64,000 nucleotides of DNA from Curtobacterium sp. L6-1 (GTDB taxonomy: Bacteria; Actinomycetota; Actinomycetes; Actinomycetales; Microbacteriaceae), in assembly GCF_018885305.1 (NCBI RefSeq), contig NZ_CP076544.1, positions 2,914,001 to 2,978,000 of the forward strand, in the 5' to 3' direction. This document shows, piece by piece, positions 34,536 to 43,908 of this stretch. Each line of letters begins with the position of its first letter. The first letter of the stretch is position 1. The notes beneath the pieces are model-generated. The model saw only the letters and a program-made list of their open reading frames with translations. It was not told the DNA's origin and searched no databases. A program made the position numbers and the translations under genes.

Positions 34536-36488
34536 ATGGGATCGATCGACTTCGACGACGGAGCGGCGGACGGACTCATCCGGAGCGCGCGCGATGCCGG
34601 CACCGAACTCCGCAGCCAGGGAGCTGGTCGCCGGAGTGCCGCCGAGGAGGCCTCCGTCGACTTCGCGGGCGCGTACGCCGACCGGTTCCTCGAGTCGGTG
34701 GGGATCGAGGCGGCGGACCGGCCGAAGCTCGCCGCGGTGCTCGACGACCTCGTCGAGCAGGTCGGACAGGCCAAGCGTGACGCAGCGGCTGAACGGGAAC
34801 GCCTGCGGGACGTCGCCGCCTGGACGGAACGGGACGAGCAGCGTCGACGGTCGGCGGCGGACTCGCTGATCGCGCCGTCGGCACTCCCCGAGGTGTTCGA
34901 CCCGAAGCCCTCCGAACAGGCGACGGTCCCGGCCACCATCGAAGCCGCCTTCGCGGCGCGCGGTCGGACACGGACGGGTGGCGGCACCGGTCACGGGCGG
35001 AGCGCTGCCGATCCGGTGCGCCTCCGGGCGTTCGCCGCCTCGAGCACGATCGCGGACGACACCGCTCGGTCCCGGGCGGAAGCCGTCGCGAGTGCGCTGT
35101 CGCGGTTCCGCACGTCGTGCACCTGGACCCCCGTCGGCGACGTGTCGTTCGTGCAGGGGTTCGAACGCCTGCTCGAGGAGAACCGTGCCGACGCCGCGTG
35201 GGTCACGCGCATCGCCGAGGCCTTCGAGCGTGCGGGCGGCAGCGGTGCGCTCGCGAACGCCTCCGTCGACGCCACGATCGCCCAGGACGTCTCGACCGAG
35301 CTCCAGGCCCTGCTGACCGACGACCTCACCCCCGCGCAGGTCGCGGATCGGTGGTCCGGGCTCGGGTACACGCGCGACGACGCCGCAGGGCTCGCGGCAC
35401 TCCCGACGTCCCTGCTCCGCGTGCTCGGCAACCTCGAGGGTGTCCCGTACTGGGCGCGGAGCTCGGCGAACGTGTCCGTGCTGGACCGCCGCATCGCATC
35501 GGCGAAGGAGTTCCTCGACGACCTGGACCAGCCGGGACGGGTCTACAGCCCCGAGGCGCGGCGGGACGCGGAGAACCTGACGGCACTCGAGAGCATCAAG
35601 GACTCACTCCTCGCCGGCACCGGTTCGGCTCCCCGGTCGCTCGTCCTCCTGTCCGACGACGAACCCCCGCTCGCGGGCGTGTCGATCGGCGACCTGGACA
35701 CCGCGAGCAACGTCACGGTCTCGGTACCCGGGATGACCTCGTCCTCCGAGGAGATGTTCGACTGGGTGGACGCGTCGCAACACGTGTACGACGAGCAGTT
35801 GCGCGTCGGCGGCCCGCCCGACCGGGCAGTCGTGGCGTGGATGGGCTACGAGGCGCCGGCCCTGCCCATCGGGAACCTCGACGTGCTGCACAGTGACCAC
35901 GCGAAGGCCGGAGGGCCCAAGCTCGCGGCGACGATCCGGGGGCTCGACGCCACCCGCGCGGACGACATGCCGACGGTCAACGTGCTGGCGCACTCGTACG
36001 GGTCGACCACGGCGGCGTACGGGTTGGCAGAGGAGGGTGTCCACGTGGACACCTTCACGACCATCGCCTCGGCCGGCATCCCCGACTCCCTGCCCACCGC
36101 GGACGCCGTGCACGCCGACCACTTCTACGCCGGGCAGGCGCGCAACGTCTGGGCTCCGAGCCAGGGCACGATCCCGCTCATCGGTCACGGTCAGGGCGAC
36201 CAGTACGCCGTCATCGGGCGGAACCTGAGCGAGGACCACCACATCGACCCGACCTCGCCCGGCTTCGGCGCCACGCCGTTCGGCGCGGACGGCAGCGACG
36301 GCCTCGCCGGGGTCACCGACCACGGCGTGCACGTCGCGGGGGACACCGGGTACCTCGACCGCGGCACGGAGTCGCTGCAGAACGTGGCCTTCGCGACGAC
36401 CGGCCAGCCCGAGCAGCTCTCGGCCTACCACCGGCACGACCTGGACCTCGGAGACGCCCTGTTCGGTCGTCTCGCGAACGGAGACTGA
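34536..36488 (+). CDS. DUF1023-type alpha/beta hydrolase with helical N-terminal domain (possible ESX-linked)
   Basis: The 650-residue protein has no signal peptide. Its first about 100 residues are helical and Ala/Arg/Glu-rich like WXG100-related modules. The C-terminal half is a DUF1023-like alpha/beta hydrolase: TVSVPGMTSSSEEM, the elbow NVLAHSYGSTTAAYG (Ser nucleophile) and, at the end, TDHGVHVAGDTGYLD with a candidate His. Such fusions are often type VII secretion substrates, and an EccC-like gene opens this window, though 32 kb away. The next gene overlaps its stop (TGATG). Confidence 0.75.
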   Translation: MGSIDFDDGAADGLIRSARDAGTELRSQGAGRRSAAEEASVDFAGAYADRFLESVGIEAADRPKLAAVLDDLVEQVGQAKRDAAAERERLRDVAAWTERDEQRRRSAADSLIAPSALPEVFDPKPSEQATVPATIEAAFAARGRTRTGGGTGHGRSAADPVRLRAFAASSTIADDTARSRAEAVASALSRFRTSCTWTPVGDVSFVQGFERLLEENRADAAWVTRIAEAFERAGGSGALANASVDATIAQDVSTELQALLTDDLTPAQVADRWSGLGYTRDDAAGLAALPTSLLRVLGNLEGVPYWARSSANVSVLDRRIASAKEFLDDLDQPGRVYSPEARRDAENLTALESIKDSLLAGTGSAPRSLVLLSDDEPPLAGVSIGDLDTASNVTVSVPGMTSSSEEMFDWVDASQHVYDEQLRVGGPPDRAVVAWMGYEAPALPIGNLDVLHSDHAKAGGPKLAATIRGLDATRADDMPTVNVLAHSYGSTTAAYGLAEEGVHVDTFTTIASAGIPDSLPTADAVHADHFYAGQARNVWAPSQGTIPLIGHGQGDQYAVIGRNLSEDHHIDPTSPGFGATPFGADGSDGLAGVTDHGVHVAGDTGYLDRGTESLQNVAFATTGQPEQLSAYHRHDLDLGDALFGRLANGD

Positions 36489-37003
36489 TGACCCTCGGAC
36501 ACCGATCGACGACCTGCCTCCGCGGTCTCTCCGTCGCCTCGGCGGCCGCGATGGTGCTCCTCCTGACCGCCTGCAACGGAAGTGCGAACGTGGAACCTGC
36601 ACAAGCGAAGAAGTCCATCCTCAGCATCGTCGACGAGACGACGACGGCCGTGGGCGGGGAGTGGTCCGTCTACAGCGAGCCGACCGCGGAGTCGTGCGGG
36701 GACGGCGCCGGGGACGGCTTCACCTACACGACCATCGTTATGCAGGAGGCACCGACCGCCGATCCGGCCCGGGCGGTCGCAGCGGTCGAGCAGCTGTGGA
36801 AGGACAAGGGCATCACGACCGAGCGGTACCGCACGGGGGCCGCCGACCCGATCGTCGGTGTCCGAGGCCGAGGCGGTCCGTCGACCTCGATGGACTTCCT
36901 CGCCGACCAGCGTCGGTTCAGCGTCGTCGGCGTCTCCGAGTGCGCGGCGGGCAGCGCCGTCGAGGAGCGGAAGAAGGAGAGCGGCACCCCCGCTGCACCC
37001 TGA
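36488..37003 (+). CDS. Putative lipoprotein coupled to the DUF1023-type hydrolase
   Basis: The 171-residue product has a signal with lipobox LLLTAC (residue about 29). The exported domain has two further Cys (ESCGDGAG and SECAAGS) that may pair. Its ATG shares one base with the upstream TGA, so translation is coupled. It may bind, chaperone or neutralise the hydrolase at the cell surface; no family recognised. Confidence 0.72.
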   Translation: MTLGHRSTTCLRGLSVASAAAMVLLLTACNGSANVEPAQAKKSILSIVDETTTAVGGEWSVYSEPTAESCGDGAGDGFTYTTIVMQEAPTADPARAVAAVEQLWKDKGITTERYRTGAADPIVGVRGRGGPSTSMDFLADQRRFSVVGVSECAAGSAVEERKKESGTPAAP

Positions 37004-37031
37004 TCGACGCGAGCCAGCAGCGCAGGCTGCT

Positions 37032-37057
37032 CCACCGGCCACCGGCCACCGGCCACC
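37032..37057 (+). repeat. 7-bp tandem repeat (CCACCGG)
   Basis: Three full copies of CCACCGG plus a partial fourth directly precede the hairpin at 37059. Replication slippage is likely. Confidence 0.8.
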
Positions 37058-37058
37058 C

Positions 37059-37106
37059 GCCGGACGGGAGGCACGCCACCCGCTCGGCCCGTGCCTCCCG
37101 TCCGGC
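37059..37106 (+). terminator. GACGGGAGGC-family hairpin terminator
   Basis: Arms GCCGGACGGGAGGCACG and CGTGCCTCCCGTCCGGC pair perfectly over 17 bp with a 14-nt loop, after the lipoprotein gene. Confidence 0.85.
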
Positions 37107-37202
37107 GCACCGCGCCACCGCGACCCGAAGACGGGGTGGTGTGCGACGCAGTCAGGCGCTTGACTCGTCGGAGACCGTCCACCCTCGACCAGGAAGGCCG
37201 CC

Positions 37203-38255
37203 ATGCGCTCGCTCGTCTACACCAGCACGCAGACCCGACCGATCTCGGACTCCGAGCTCGCCCAGATCCTGGCGGTCGGCCGCGAGAAGAACACGCGCCT
37301 CGGTGTCACCGGCATGCTCGCGCACCGCGACAGCAACTGCATCGGCATCATCGAGGGCGAGGACGACGTCGTCCACGAGCGCTTCGAGCAGATCCGCCTG
37401 GACCCGCGCCACACCAACGTCCGGGTGCTGTGCGACGACCCGGTGCAGCAGCGCTCGTTCCCGGACTGGTCGATGGCGTTCCAGCCGCTCGACCCGCTCA
37501 TGCGCGAGGTGCCGGGGTTCAGCGACCTGTTCGACGCTCCCCGCCCGTCCGACGCCGAGTTCGGCGCCTCGCGGGCCCGCGCCCTGCTCGAGTGGTTCCG
37601 CAAGCACCCGCTCGCCCCGCTGACGAACCAGCACGCCGCCGACGACGAGGTCCCGCGCACCCGTTCCCTGAACGGCGCGATCGCGGTCCTGCACGACGGC
37701 GGCACGACGAGCTTCTCGATCGAGGCGGTCGCCGAGCGCAGCGGACTGTCCGTGGCGGAGATCGAGGGGCTGTTCCCGAACCGGCACGCCCTCCTCGCCG
37801 CGACGGTCGAGCGCTGGACCCAGGCGGTGTCGGCGCCGCTGCTGCCGATGATCACGACGCAGGGCACGGTGGCGTTCCTGCACACCCTGCTCGCGGCGCA
37901 CGTCGAGGAGCCGGGTCTCATGCGGCTGCTCGCGTCGACGCTCGCCGCCGCGACGGACCCGAAGGTGGACGGCGCCGACTACTACCGCTCGGCCTACGGC
38001 CAGTTCCGGCAGACGATCCGCACGGCGCTCGCCGCGGACGTCCGGGACGGCCGCGAGCCCGCCACGATGGACCCGGAGCGGGGTGCGCAGCAGCTGCTCG
38101 CCCTGTACGACGGGCTGCGCCTGCAGGCCCTGCTGACGACGGACACCGATCCGGTGGACGCGTTCGACCGCGCCGCCGCCCGCATGCGCCGTGGATGGTC
38201 GGAGCACTACGAGCAGCCGACCTACTGGGACATCCCGGTCGCTCCCGCGCCCTGA
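37203..38255 (+). CDS. BLUF-domain / TetR-like fusion regulator, flavin Gln missing
   Basis: The 350-residue protein joins a BLUF flavin photosensor domain (residues 1-95) to a TetR-type HTH (about 155-200, FSIEAVAERSGLSVAEIEGLF) and an effector-domain-like helical region. BLUF landmarks are Tyr6 (LVYTS), Asn30 (REKNTRLGVTG), IIEGEDDVV, DPRHTNVRVL and Trp89-Met91 (FPDWSMAF). The Gln that drives the light switch (FxQxLEG) is replaced: CIGIIEG has Gly48. The protein may still bind flavin but should not photoswitch canonically, so it may act as a redox or ligand sensor. AGGAAGG precedes the ATG. Confidence 0.85.
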   Translation: MRSLVYTSTQTRPISDSELAQILAVGREKNTRLGVTGMLAHRDSNCIGIIEGEDDVVHERFEQIRLDPRHTNVRVLCDDPVQQRSFPDWSMAFQPLDPLMREVPGFSDLFDAPRPSDAEFGASRARALLEWFRKHPLAPLTNQHAADDEVPRTRSLNGAIAVLHDGGTTSFSIEAVAERSGLSVAEIEGLFPNRHALLAATVERWTQAVSAPLLPMITTQGTVAFLHTLLAAHVEEPGLMRLLASTLAAATDPKVDGADYYRSAYGQFRQTIRTALAADVRDGREPATMDPERGAQQLLALYDGLRLQALLTTDTDPVDAFDRAAARMRRGWSEHYEQPTYWDIPVAPAP

Positions 38256-38597
38256 CCCCGGCCGGGAGGCGCGGGTCACCACCATCACGCTCGTGACCCG
38301 GCCCCGGCTCCGTCCCCGCTGAGAACAACCGTTCTCCCCCGTGGAGTGGGGGCGGTGGAGCGCTCCTGGCTCCGACATGATGGTCGTACGGGCGTGGACC
38401 GGGTATCCGCGCTCCGCTCGCTCACCCAGGGTGGTGAGCTGGTCGCCTGGTCGCCTTCGGGTGGTGATCAGGCGGCCGAACGCCCTCCGTCGTCGCAGGC
38501 GCTTGTCCGCCGTTCGTCCGACTGCGGAGCGTGCTCGATCGGGTCTACCGTCGCGTCCGTGCGGCAACGACGCCGCACCGGTCATGAATCGAGCATC
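38256..38597. other. Intergenic region with two dyads upstream of the beta-helix gene
   Basis: No gene is supported. It contains a hairpin (CGGGTCAC/GTGACCCG, 38272-38300) suited to terminating the BLUF-TetR gene, and the dyad GAGAACAACCGTTCTC at 38321-38336. The dyad is a candidate operator for the regulator just upstream or for the secreted-protein promoter. Confidence 0.5.
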
Positions 38598-40376
38598 ATG
38601 CAACGACGGATGAGAAGTCTCGTCGCCCTCGCCGTGAGTGCGGGCGTCGTGGGGGCCCTGGTCCCGGCGATCTCGGCCCAGGCGGTCACGACGAGTGACA
38701 CCCCGGACCTCGGGAGCAACGTCAAGGTCTACAGCCCATCGACCCCGACCTCGACCATCCAGGCCGATGTCGACGCCGCGTTCAACGCGCAGCTCCGCAG
38801 CACCACGGCGCAGTTCGGGTCGCAGCGGCACGTCTTCCTGTTCAAGCCGGGCAGCTACAACCGCGTCTGGGCGAACCTCGGCTTCTACACGACGGTCGCC
38901 GGCCTCGGGAAGAACCCCGACGACGTCACCATCACCGGCGCGGTCAACGTCGACTCCGGGTGGAACGCCGGCGACGAGAAGAACGCCACGCAGAACTTCT
39001 GGCGGTCGGTCGAGAACGTCGCGGTCGTCCCCGAGGGCGGCACCGACCGGTGGGCCGTGTCCCAGGCCGCCCCGATGCGGCGCGTGCACATCAAGGGCAA
39101 CCTGACGATGGGCCCGTCGAACCAGGACGGCGGCCAGGGCTACTCGTCCGGCGGCTACATCGCGGACAGCAAGGTCGACGGTACCGTCACCTCGGGGTCG
39201 CAGCAGCAGTGGTACACCCGCAACTCCACGCTCGGCTCGTGGCAGGGCGGCAACTGGAACATGACGTTCTCCGGTGTGCAGGGCGCTCCGGCGAACGACT
39301 TCTCGAAGAGCTACACGACGCTCGCCACCACGCCGACGACGCGCGAGAAGCCGTACCTGTACGTGGACTCGTCGAACAAGTACCACGTGTTCGTCCCCTC
39401 GCTCAAGCAGAACTCGAGCGGCGCCACGTGGCCGAACACCGCTGGCACCGACATCCCGATGCGGAACTTCTACGTGGCGCACCCGGGCGACTCCGCGGCC
39501 ACGATCAACAGCGCGCTGTCGCAGGGCCTCGACCTGTTCTTCACGCCGGGCACCTACCAGCTCGACTCGGCGATCACCGTGACCCGTCCCGACACCGTCG
39601 TGACGGGCATCGGCTTCCCGACGCTCGTCCCGACCCGTGGCAACGCGGTGCTCACCTCGTCCGACGTGGCCGGCGTGAACGTGTCGAACCTCGTCGTGGA
39701 CGCCGGTCCGCAGAACAGCGCGCAGCTGGTCCGTCTCGGCACGACCGGCTCGCACGTCGACCACGCGGCCGACCCGCAGAGCATCCAGGACGTCTTCTTC
39801 CGCGTCGGTTCGAGCATCCAGGGCAAGGCGACGACGACGCTGCAGGTCAACGCCGACGACACCCTCGTCGACCACATCTGGGCGTGGCGTGCCGACCACG
39901 GCGGAGCGGCCACGGGCTGGACGGTCAACACCGGCGCGACCGGCGTCGAGGTGAACGGCAACGACGTCCTGGCCACCGGACTCTTCGTCGAGCACTACCA
40001 GAAGTACGAAGTGCAGTGGAACGGCAACAACGGCAGGACGATCTTCTTCCAGAACGAGATGCCGTACGACGTGCCGGACAACGCCTCGTGGCAGAGTCCG
40101 ACCGGCGCCGGGTACGCGGCGTACAAGGTCGCGTCGAACGTCACGAAGCACGAGATCTGGGGCGGCGGTGTCTACTGCTTCTTCAACACGAACCCGTCGG
40201 TGCACGCCGACCGCGCGTTCGAGGTGCCGCAGACGGCCGGCGTGAAGGCGCACGGGTTGGTCACGGTGTCCCTCGGTGACGTCGGCACCATCTCGAGCGT
40301 CATCAACGGCGTCGGCGGCGCCGTCCCGACCCCGGCCGGCAACACCTCGCCGAACCGGGTGGCCAGCTACAACTGA
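38598..40376 (+). CDS. Secreted right-handed beta-helix protein
   Basis: The 592-residue exported protein has a Sec signal ending ISAQA. The rest looks like a right-handed beta-helix (pectate-lyase-like or GH55-like fold): repeating short strands with turns such as GFYTTVAGLGKNPDDVTITG, VVTGIGFPTLVPT and GVNVSNLVVDAGP, and Asn/Asp-rich DHIWAWRADHG. It resembles proteins often annotated as adenylyl-cyclase-like or coagulation-factor 5/8-like in actinobacteria. Carbohydrate binding or cleavage is likely, but catalytic residues cannot be assigned. The chosen ATG at 38598 lacks a strong RBS. Confidence 0.78.
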   Translation: MQRRMRSLVALAVSAGVVGALVPAISAQAVTTSDTPDLGSNVKVYSPSTPTSTIQADVDAAFNAQLRSTTAQFGSQRHVFLFKPGSYNRVWANLGFYTTVAGLGKNPDDVTITGAVNVDSGWNAGDEKNATQNFWRSVENVAVVPEGGTDRWAVSQAAPMRRVHIKGNLTMGPSNQDGGQGYSSGGYIADSKVDGTVTSGSQQQWYTRNSTLGSWQGGNWNMTFSGVQGAPANDFSKSYTTLATTPTTREKPYLYVDSSNKYHVFVPSLKQNSSGATWPNTAGTDIPMRNFYVAHPGDSAATINSALSQGLDLFFTPGTYQLDSAITVTRPDTVVTGIGFPTLVPTRGNAVLTSSDVAGVNVSNLVVDAGPQNSAQLVRLGTTGSHVDHAADPQSIQDVFFRVGSSIQGKATTTLQVNADDTLVDHIWAWRADHGGAATGWTVNTGATGVEVNGNDVLATGLFVEHYQKYEVQWNGNNGRTIFFQNEMPYDVPDNASWQSPTGAGYAAYKVASNVTKHEIWGGGVYCFFNTNPSVHADRAFEVPQTAGVKAHGLVTVSLGDVGTISSVINGVGGAVPTPAGNTSPNRVASYN

Positions 40377-40399
40377 CCGGCGGTCGCGACGCGACCACC

Positions 40400-40449
40400 T
40401 GACGGACGGGAGGCTCCTCACCAGCTGGTGGGGAGCCTCCCGTCCGTCA
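40400..40449. terminator. GACGGGAGGC-family bidirectional terminator
   Basis: 18-bp arms (TGACGGACGGGAGGCTCC and GGAGCCTCCCGTCCGTCA) enclose a smaller CACCAGCTGGTG palindrome between convergent genes. Confidence 0.88.
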
Positions 40450-40454
40450 CGGCA

Positions 40455-42458
40455 TCAGCCGGCGGCCCGCACCCGTCCGACGGCGCCGATCGCGGCGGCG
40501 ACCCGATCGACCGTCATCCCACGGGCCACGAGGGCGTCCGCTGCGGGGGCGGAGACCCCGAACTCGTCGATGCCGACCACGACGCCGGCCGGGCCGGCCA
40601 CGCCCTCCCAGCCGAAGGTGGTGGCGGCCTCGACGACCACGCGAGCGGTGACGGCAGACGGGAGCACGGCCTCCCGGTAGGCCGCATCCTGCTCGCTGAA
40701 CCACTCCCGGCACGGCATGGACACCACGCGGACCGCCCGGTCCGACGCGTCGGCGGCGGCCAGCGCGAGCGCGACCTCGCTGCCGGTGGCGACCACGACG
40801 ACCTCCGGGTCGGCGACGTCGCGGACGACGTAGGCGCCGCGGCGGACGCCGTCGCGGACCACGTCGAGCGGGACGTCCGCGACGGGCAGCGGCTGTCGGG
40901 CCAGGACGATGCCGGCAGGAGCTCCACGCTCGAGCACGGTGAGCCAGGCGGCTGCGGTCTCGTTGCCGTCCGCTGGCCGGACCACCGCGAACCCGGGCAG
41001 CGCGCGGAGTGCCGCGAGGTGTTCGATCGGCTGATGGGTCGGCCCGTCGGCACCGAGCGCGACCGAGTCGTGCGACCACAGGTACGTCACCGGCAGCTGC
41101 ATGAGGGCGGCCAGCCGGACGGCGGGCTTCTGGTAGTCGGAGAAGACGAGGAAGGTCCCGGCGAAGAACCGCGATCCGCCGACGAGCGTGATCCCGTTCA
41201 TCGCCGCGGCCATCGCGTGCTCCCGCACACCCCAGTGCACGTTGCGCCCGCCCCGGTCCGACGGGAGGCTCGACCCACCTCCGACGATCGCCGTGCGGTT
41301 CGGCTCGGCCAGGTCCGCCGATCCGCCCCACAGTTCCGGGAGCGCGGCGGCCAGCGCCTGGATGGTCTGCCCGGAGGCGTCGCGGGTGGCGAGCACGGTG
41401 CCCGGCTCGTACACCGGGACGCGATCGGCGAGGTCGGCGGGCAGTTCGCGGGCGCGGGCGCGGGCGACCTGCGCGGCGCGCTCCGGGTGCTGTCCGGACC
41501 AGGCCCGGTGCCGCTCGTCCCATTCGGAGTGCAGACGGGCGCCGCGAGCGCGAGCGGCGCGGGTCGTGGCGAGCACGGCCTCCGGCACGTCGAACGGGCC
41601 ACCGGGGACGCCGAGGCGGACCCGGGTGGCCTCGACCTCGTCGGCTCCGAGCGGGGCGCCGTGAGCAGCCGCGGTGTGGGTGGCGTTCGGGGCCGGCCAC
41701 GCGATGCGGGACCGGAGCGCGACCAGGTGCGGCTTGCCCGGGGTGGTGCCGCGGGTGAGCACGGTGTCGAGCAGGTCCAGGTCGACGTCACCGTCGGCAG
41801 CGAGCGGGACCCGGTCGACGTGCCAGCCCTGCGCGGTGAAGCGCATCGCCGTGTCCTCGGACGAGGTCAGCGTCGTGCTGCCCTCGATCTGGATGTCGTT
41901 GTCGTCGTACACGACGACGAGGTTGTCGAGCTCGTGCCGGCCGGCGAGGGCGCCGGCCTCGGCGGAGACGCCCTCCTGCAGGTCACCGTCCGACGCCAGC
42001 ACGAACACGCGCTGGTCGTGCACCCGCCCGCGGTCCGGCTCCGCCAGGTCACGGCTGCGGCGGAGGGCCATCGCCATGCCGACGGCGGTCGCGAAGCCCT
42101 GGCCGAGGGGGCCGGTCGTCATCTCGACGCCCGGGGTGTGCCCGAGTTCCGGGTGTCCCGGAGTGCGGGAGCCCAGGGTACGGAAGGCCTTCAGGTCGTC
42201 GAGCGTGACGTCGTACCCGGTGAGGAACAGCTGCGTGTAGAGCAGGATGCTCGCGTGACCGCAGGACAGCACGAACCGGTCGCGGCCCTGCCAGTCCGGG
42301 TCCGCGGGGTCGTGGCGCAGGTGCTGCTGGAAGAGGAGGTGCGCGACCGGGGCGAGCGCAGCGGCCGTACCGGGGTGACCGGAACCGGCGCGTTGGACGG
42401 CGTCGAGGGCGAGCATGCGGGCGGTGTCGATCGCGGAACGGTCGGCATCGGTGACCAT
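40455..42458 (-). CDS. tkt: Transketolase
   Basis: The 667-residue enzyme has the full transketolase layout. The thiamine-diphosphate motif is GDGDLQEGVSAEAGAL with the DDNDIQIEG cofactor loop. Substrate-binding His residues are in GSGHPG and GHTPGVE, and the pyrimidine-domain Glu is in GVREHAMAAAMNG. The C-terminal domain follows DSVALGADGPTHQPIEHLAALR. It transfers two-carbon units in the pentose phosphate pathway. It is divergent from the GntR/Ula-type PTS operon and shares its palindromic promoter region, so it is probably a dedicated paralogue for that substrate. GAAGGAG upstream. Confidence 0.96.
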   Translation of the reverse strand: MVTDADRSAIDTARMLALDAVQRAGSGHPGTAAALAPVAHLLFQQHLRHDPADPDWQGRDRFVLSCGHASILLYTQLFLTGYDVTLDDLKAFRTLGSRTPGHPELGHTPGVEMTTGPLGQGFATAVGMAMALRRSRDLAEPDRGRVHDQRVFVLASDGDLQEGVSAEAGALAGRHELDNLVVVYDDNDIQIEGSTTLTSSEDTAMRFTAQGWHVDRVPLAADGDVDLDLLDTVLTRGTTPGKPHLVALRSRIAWPAPNATHTAAAHGAPLGADEVEATRVRLGVPGGPFDVPEAVLATTRAARARGARLHSEWDERHRAWSGQHPERAAQVARARARELPADLADRVPVYEPGTVLATRDASGQTIQALAAALPELWGGSADLAEPNRTAIVGGGSSLPSDRGGRNVHWGVREHAMAAAMNGITLVGGSRFFAGTFLVFSDYQKPAVRLAALMQLPVTYLWSHDSVALGADGPTHQPIEHLAALRALPGFAVVRPADGNETAAAWLTVLERGAPAGIVLARQPLPVADVPLDVVRDGVRRGAYVVRDVADPEVVVVATGSEVALALAAADASDRAVRVVSMPCREWFSEQDAAYREAVLPSAVTARVVVEAATTFGWEGVAGPAGVVVGIDEFGVSAPAADALVARGMTVDRVAAAIGAVGRVRAAG

Positions 42459-42529
42459 CGAGGTGCTCCTTCGGTGGCGCGGGACCCGTGCGGCACCCGT
42501 GCCCGCTCCACGCTACGGCGTCAAGTCAT

Positions 42530-42637
42530 GTCGTCATGATGAATGGAGATGAATCGCGTCGCCGTGCGGCTCGGCTCTGACTTGCGCGACGACTGATGGC
42601 CGGGATACGGTGCCCGAGCACAAGTCGTCATGACGAC
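42530..42637. promoter_or_regulatory. Two operator-like sites between tkt and the GntR/PTS operon
   Basis: A perfect palindrome GTCGTCATGACGAC lies at 42624-42637, and an 11/14 match GTCGTCATGATGAA lies at 42530-42543, close to the tkt promoter. The pair suits a GntR dimer controlling both directions. Confidence 0.7.
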
Positions 42638-42695
42638 CTGTCGAACACACCCCGCCGGGCACGACGTCCGGTCCACACGACGACGTGGAGGATCC

Positions 42696-43427
42696 ATGCG
42701 CACCGTCTCCGGCACCAGCAAGTACGTCGCCGTCCGCGAGCACCTGCTGTCGCGCATCCTGCAGATGGAGGCCGGCACACGCCTCCCGCCCGAACCGGTG
42801 CTCTGCGACGAGTACGGCGTCAGCCGGATCACGCTCCGGCACGCGGTCGACGGGCTCATCGCCGACGGGCACCTGGTGCGCGAGCAGGGCCGCGGCACGT
42901 TCGTCACCGAACCGCAGTTCCGGACGCACTACCGGGAGCGGTTCGCCGACTCCGTGAAGGGCTTCCACGCGCAGCAGACCGAGGAGGGCTTCCGGGTCAC
43001 CAGTCAGGTCCTCCGCCAGCAGGTCATCACAGCGGGAGAGCGAGTCGCGACCGAACTCGACGTCAACCCCGCCGATCGCGTCGTCGAGCTGGTGCGCCTC
43101 AGGTACGTCAACGGCGCACTGCACCAGCTGGCCTTCACCTGGCTGCCGTTCGACCGGTTCCCGGCGACGGCGACGGCCGACTTCTCCACGGCCTCGCTCT
43201 ACGGCTTCCTCCGGGACGAGTACGACCTGACCCTCGAACGGAACGACCTGCTCGTGTCGATCGCCGCCGCCGACTCGTTCACCGCGGACGCGCTCCTCGT
43301 GGAACGCGGCGACCGGCTGCTCCGCGTGGCCTCGACCGTCTACGACCAGGACGACCGCGCCGTCGCGACCGGCACCTCCGACTTCACCCCGCAGAACTCC
43401 GAGCTGTTCTTCGGACTGCACGGCTGA
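42696..43427 (+). CDS. GntR/HutC-family regulator of the PTS operon
   Basis: The 243-residue protein has a GntR winged helix (RLPPEPVLCDEYGVSRITLRHAVDGL, REQGRGTFVTEP) and a UTRA domain. GGAGG lies six bases before the ATG. It precedes EIIA with a 22-bp gap and is divergent from transketolase. It likely binds the GTCGTCATGACGAC site and responds to the phosphorylated PTS substrate. Confidence 0.9.
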   Translation: MRTVSGTSKYVAVREHLLSRILQMEAGTRLPPEPVLCDEYGVSRITLRHAVDGLIADGHLVREQGRGTFVTEPQFRTHYRERFADSVKGFHAQQTEEGFRVTSQVLRQQVITAGERVATELDVNPADRVVELVRLRYVNGALHQLAFTWLPFDRFPATATADFSTASLYGFLRDEYDLTLERNDLLVSIAAADSFTADALLVERGDRLLRVASTVYDQDDRAVATGTSDFTPQNSELFFGLHG

Positions 43428-43449
43428 TCGACAGAACGGACTACCGCTG

Positions 43450-43908
43450 ATGCTCACCGACCACCTCACCCCCGACCGCATCCGGTTCGCGGACGACGTC
43501 CTCACCTGGCAGCGCGCCGTCGAGCTCGTCACCGAGCCCCTCGTGGCGGACGGTTCGATCACCACCGACTACGTCGACGCCGTCACCGCATCGATCGCGG
43601 GCCCTGGCGGCACCTACGTCGACCTCGGGTTCGGCATCGCCCTCGCCCACGCCCGCCCCGAACAGGGTGTCGTCCGCCCGGCACTGTCCTCCCTCCGGGT
43701 CCGACCGAGCGTCCTGCTCGCCGACGACCCCGCACACCCCATCGACCTGTTCCTCTGCCTCGCCGCGACCGACTCGAGCGAGCACGTGCAGACCATGCAG
43801 GAACTCGCGACCCTCCTCACCGACGACGACGCCCGCGGGCGACTCCTCGCCGCCACCACCCCCGCCGACGTCACCGCGGCCCTCTCGAAGACAGGACAGA
43901 ACGCATGA
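43450..43908 (+). CDS. PTS EIIA component (mannitol/fructose/ascorbate type)
   Basis: The 152-residue protein has the EIIA fold with the phosphoacceptor His67 in GIALAHARPEQGV. It accepts phosphate from HPr and passes it to EIIB. Its 3' end overlaps the EIIB start by four bases, so A, B and C subunits are made from one coupled mRNA. Confidence 0.9.
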   Translation: MLTDHLTPDRIRFADDVLTWQRAVELVTEPLVADGSITTDYVDAVTASIAGPGGTYVDLGFGIALAHARPEQGVVRPALSSLRVRPSVLLADDPAHPIDLFLCLAATDSSEHVQTMQELATLLTDDDARGRLLAATTPADVTAALSKTGQNA

